Assembly: GCA_002384205.1 (NCBI GenBank)
Contig: DGBH01000129.1
Location: 444 to 6,976, forward strand
Source: Bacteroidetes bacterium UBA4009
GTDB taxonomy: Bacteria; Bacteroidota; Bacteroidia; NS11-12g; UBA9320
Direction: 5' to 3'
DNA: 6,533 nt
The position numbers and the translations under genes were made by a program. The notes below the pieces were generated by a model that was given only the letters and a program-made list of their open reading frames with translations, did not search any database and was not told the DNA's origin. The stretch's first letter is position 1, and each line of letters opens with the position of its first letter. Positions 6,369-6,533 of this stretch are shown here, one piece after another.

Positions 6369-6533
6369 CTAATAAACCAAAAACTTAGAGGTAATGACCT
6401 CTTTTTCGGTTTTGATAGCAACGAAGTAAACACCTCCTGCGTGCCCAACGAATGGAATATCGGTGAAGGTTGAACTTAATAAGACCAATTGACCAGCACC
6501 ATCATATACTTCGAGTTGATTTGCTCCTTGCGG
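6369..6533 (-). CDS. C-terminal end of a protein with a T9SS type A sorting-like domain (5' end outside window)
   Basis: The minus strand is open from the right edge through 54 codons to a TAG at 6371-6369. The peptide runs NQLEVYDGAGQLVLLSS (5-21), then GHAGGVYFVAIKTEK (30-44) and EVITSKFLVY at the C-terminus. This is the pattern of the Por secretion-system tail: a beta-sandwich with N-x-L-x-V-Y-D-x-x-G near the start, a GVYFV strand and a final xxKFLVY strand. Such tails send proteins across the outer membrane by the type IX system of Bacteroidota and are removed or linked to the surface during sorting. The passenger domain lies outside the window, so the enzyme or adhesin it carries is unknown. 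No shift or internal stop is seen. The gene was too incomplete to judge its start or length. Confidence 0.8.
   Translation of the reverse strand, partial: PQGANQLEVYDGAGQLVLLSSTFTDIPFVGHAGGVYFVAIKTEKEVITSKFLVY

Overview
The window is a compact, AT-rich stretch of bacterial chromosome with every recognisable gene on the minus strand. It most likely comes from Bacteroidota. The reasons are a type IX secretion (Por) C-terminal sorting tail on the partial gene at the right edge, a Bacteroidota-style LptE lipoprotein, GroES/GroEL sequences of that style, and the absence of Shine-Dalgarno sequences: every start sits behind an A/T-rich leader. I cannot place it below phylum level.

In transcription order (right to left) the layout is as follows. 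(1) The last 54 codons of a protein with a T9SS-like sorting domain (6533-6369). (2) sppA, a 67K-type double-domain S49 signal peptide peptidase (6339-4546), 29 bp downstream. (3) A 179 bp intergenic region with a small hairpin behind sppA and a 20-bp-spaced TGGCAGA direct repeat just before the next gene. (4) A tight four-gene operon: a receiver-less sigma-54 activator (4366-3104), lptE (3120-2611, overlapping by 17 bp), a TPR-tailed acidic protein (2614-1487, GTG start, 4 bp overlap) and secG (1483-1100, 3 bp gap), closed by a strong intrinsic terminator (1036-1067). (5) A 204 bp intergenic region with a possible -24/-12 (sigma-54-like) element. (6) groES (895-626) and the first 199 codons of groEL (598-1, running off the left edge).

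The genes share a cell-envelope and protein-quality theme: LPS transport to the outer membrane (LptE), Sec export (SecG), membrane peptide proteolysis (SppA) and cytosolic folding (GroESL). An enhancer-binding protein is translationally coupled to the envelope genes. The genes are ordinary core genes, and I see no mobile element, CRISPR array, RNA gene or defence system. The points most worth following are the unexplained coupling of the sigma-54 activator with lptE-TPR-secG, the uncharacterised TPR protein with its repeated YDPxKEL motif, the repeat elements upstream of the activator and groES, and a Pro-to-Arg change in the usual SPGGS motif of SppA.
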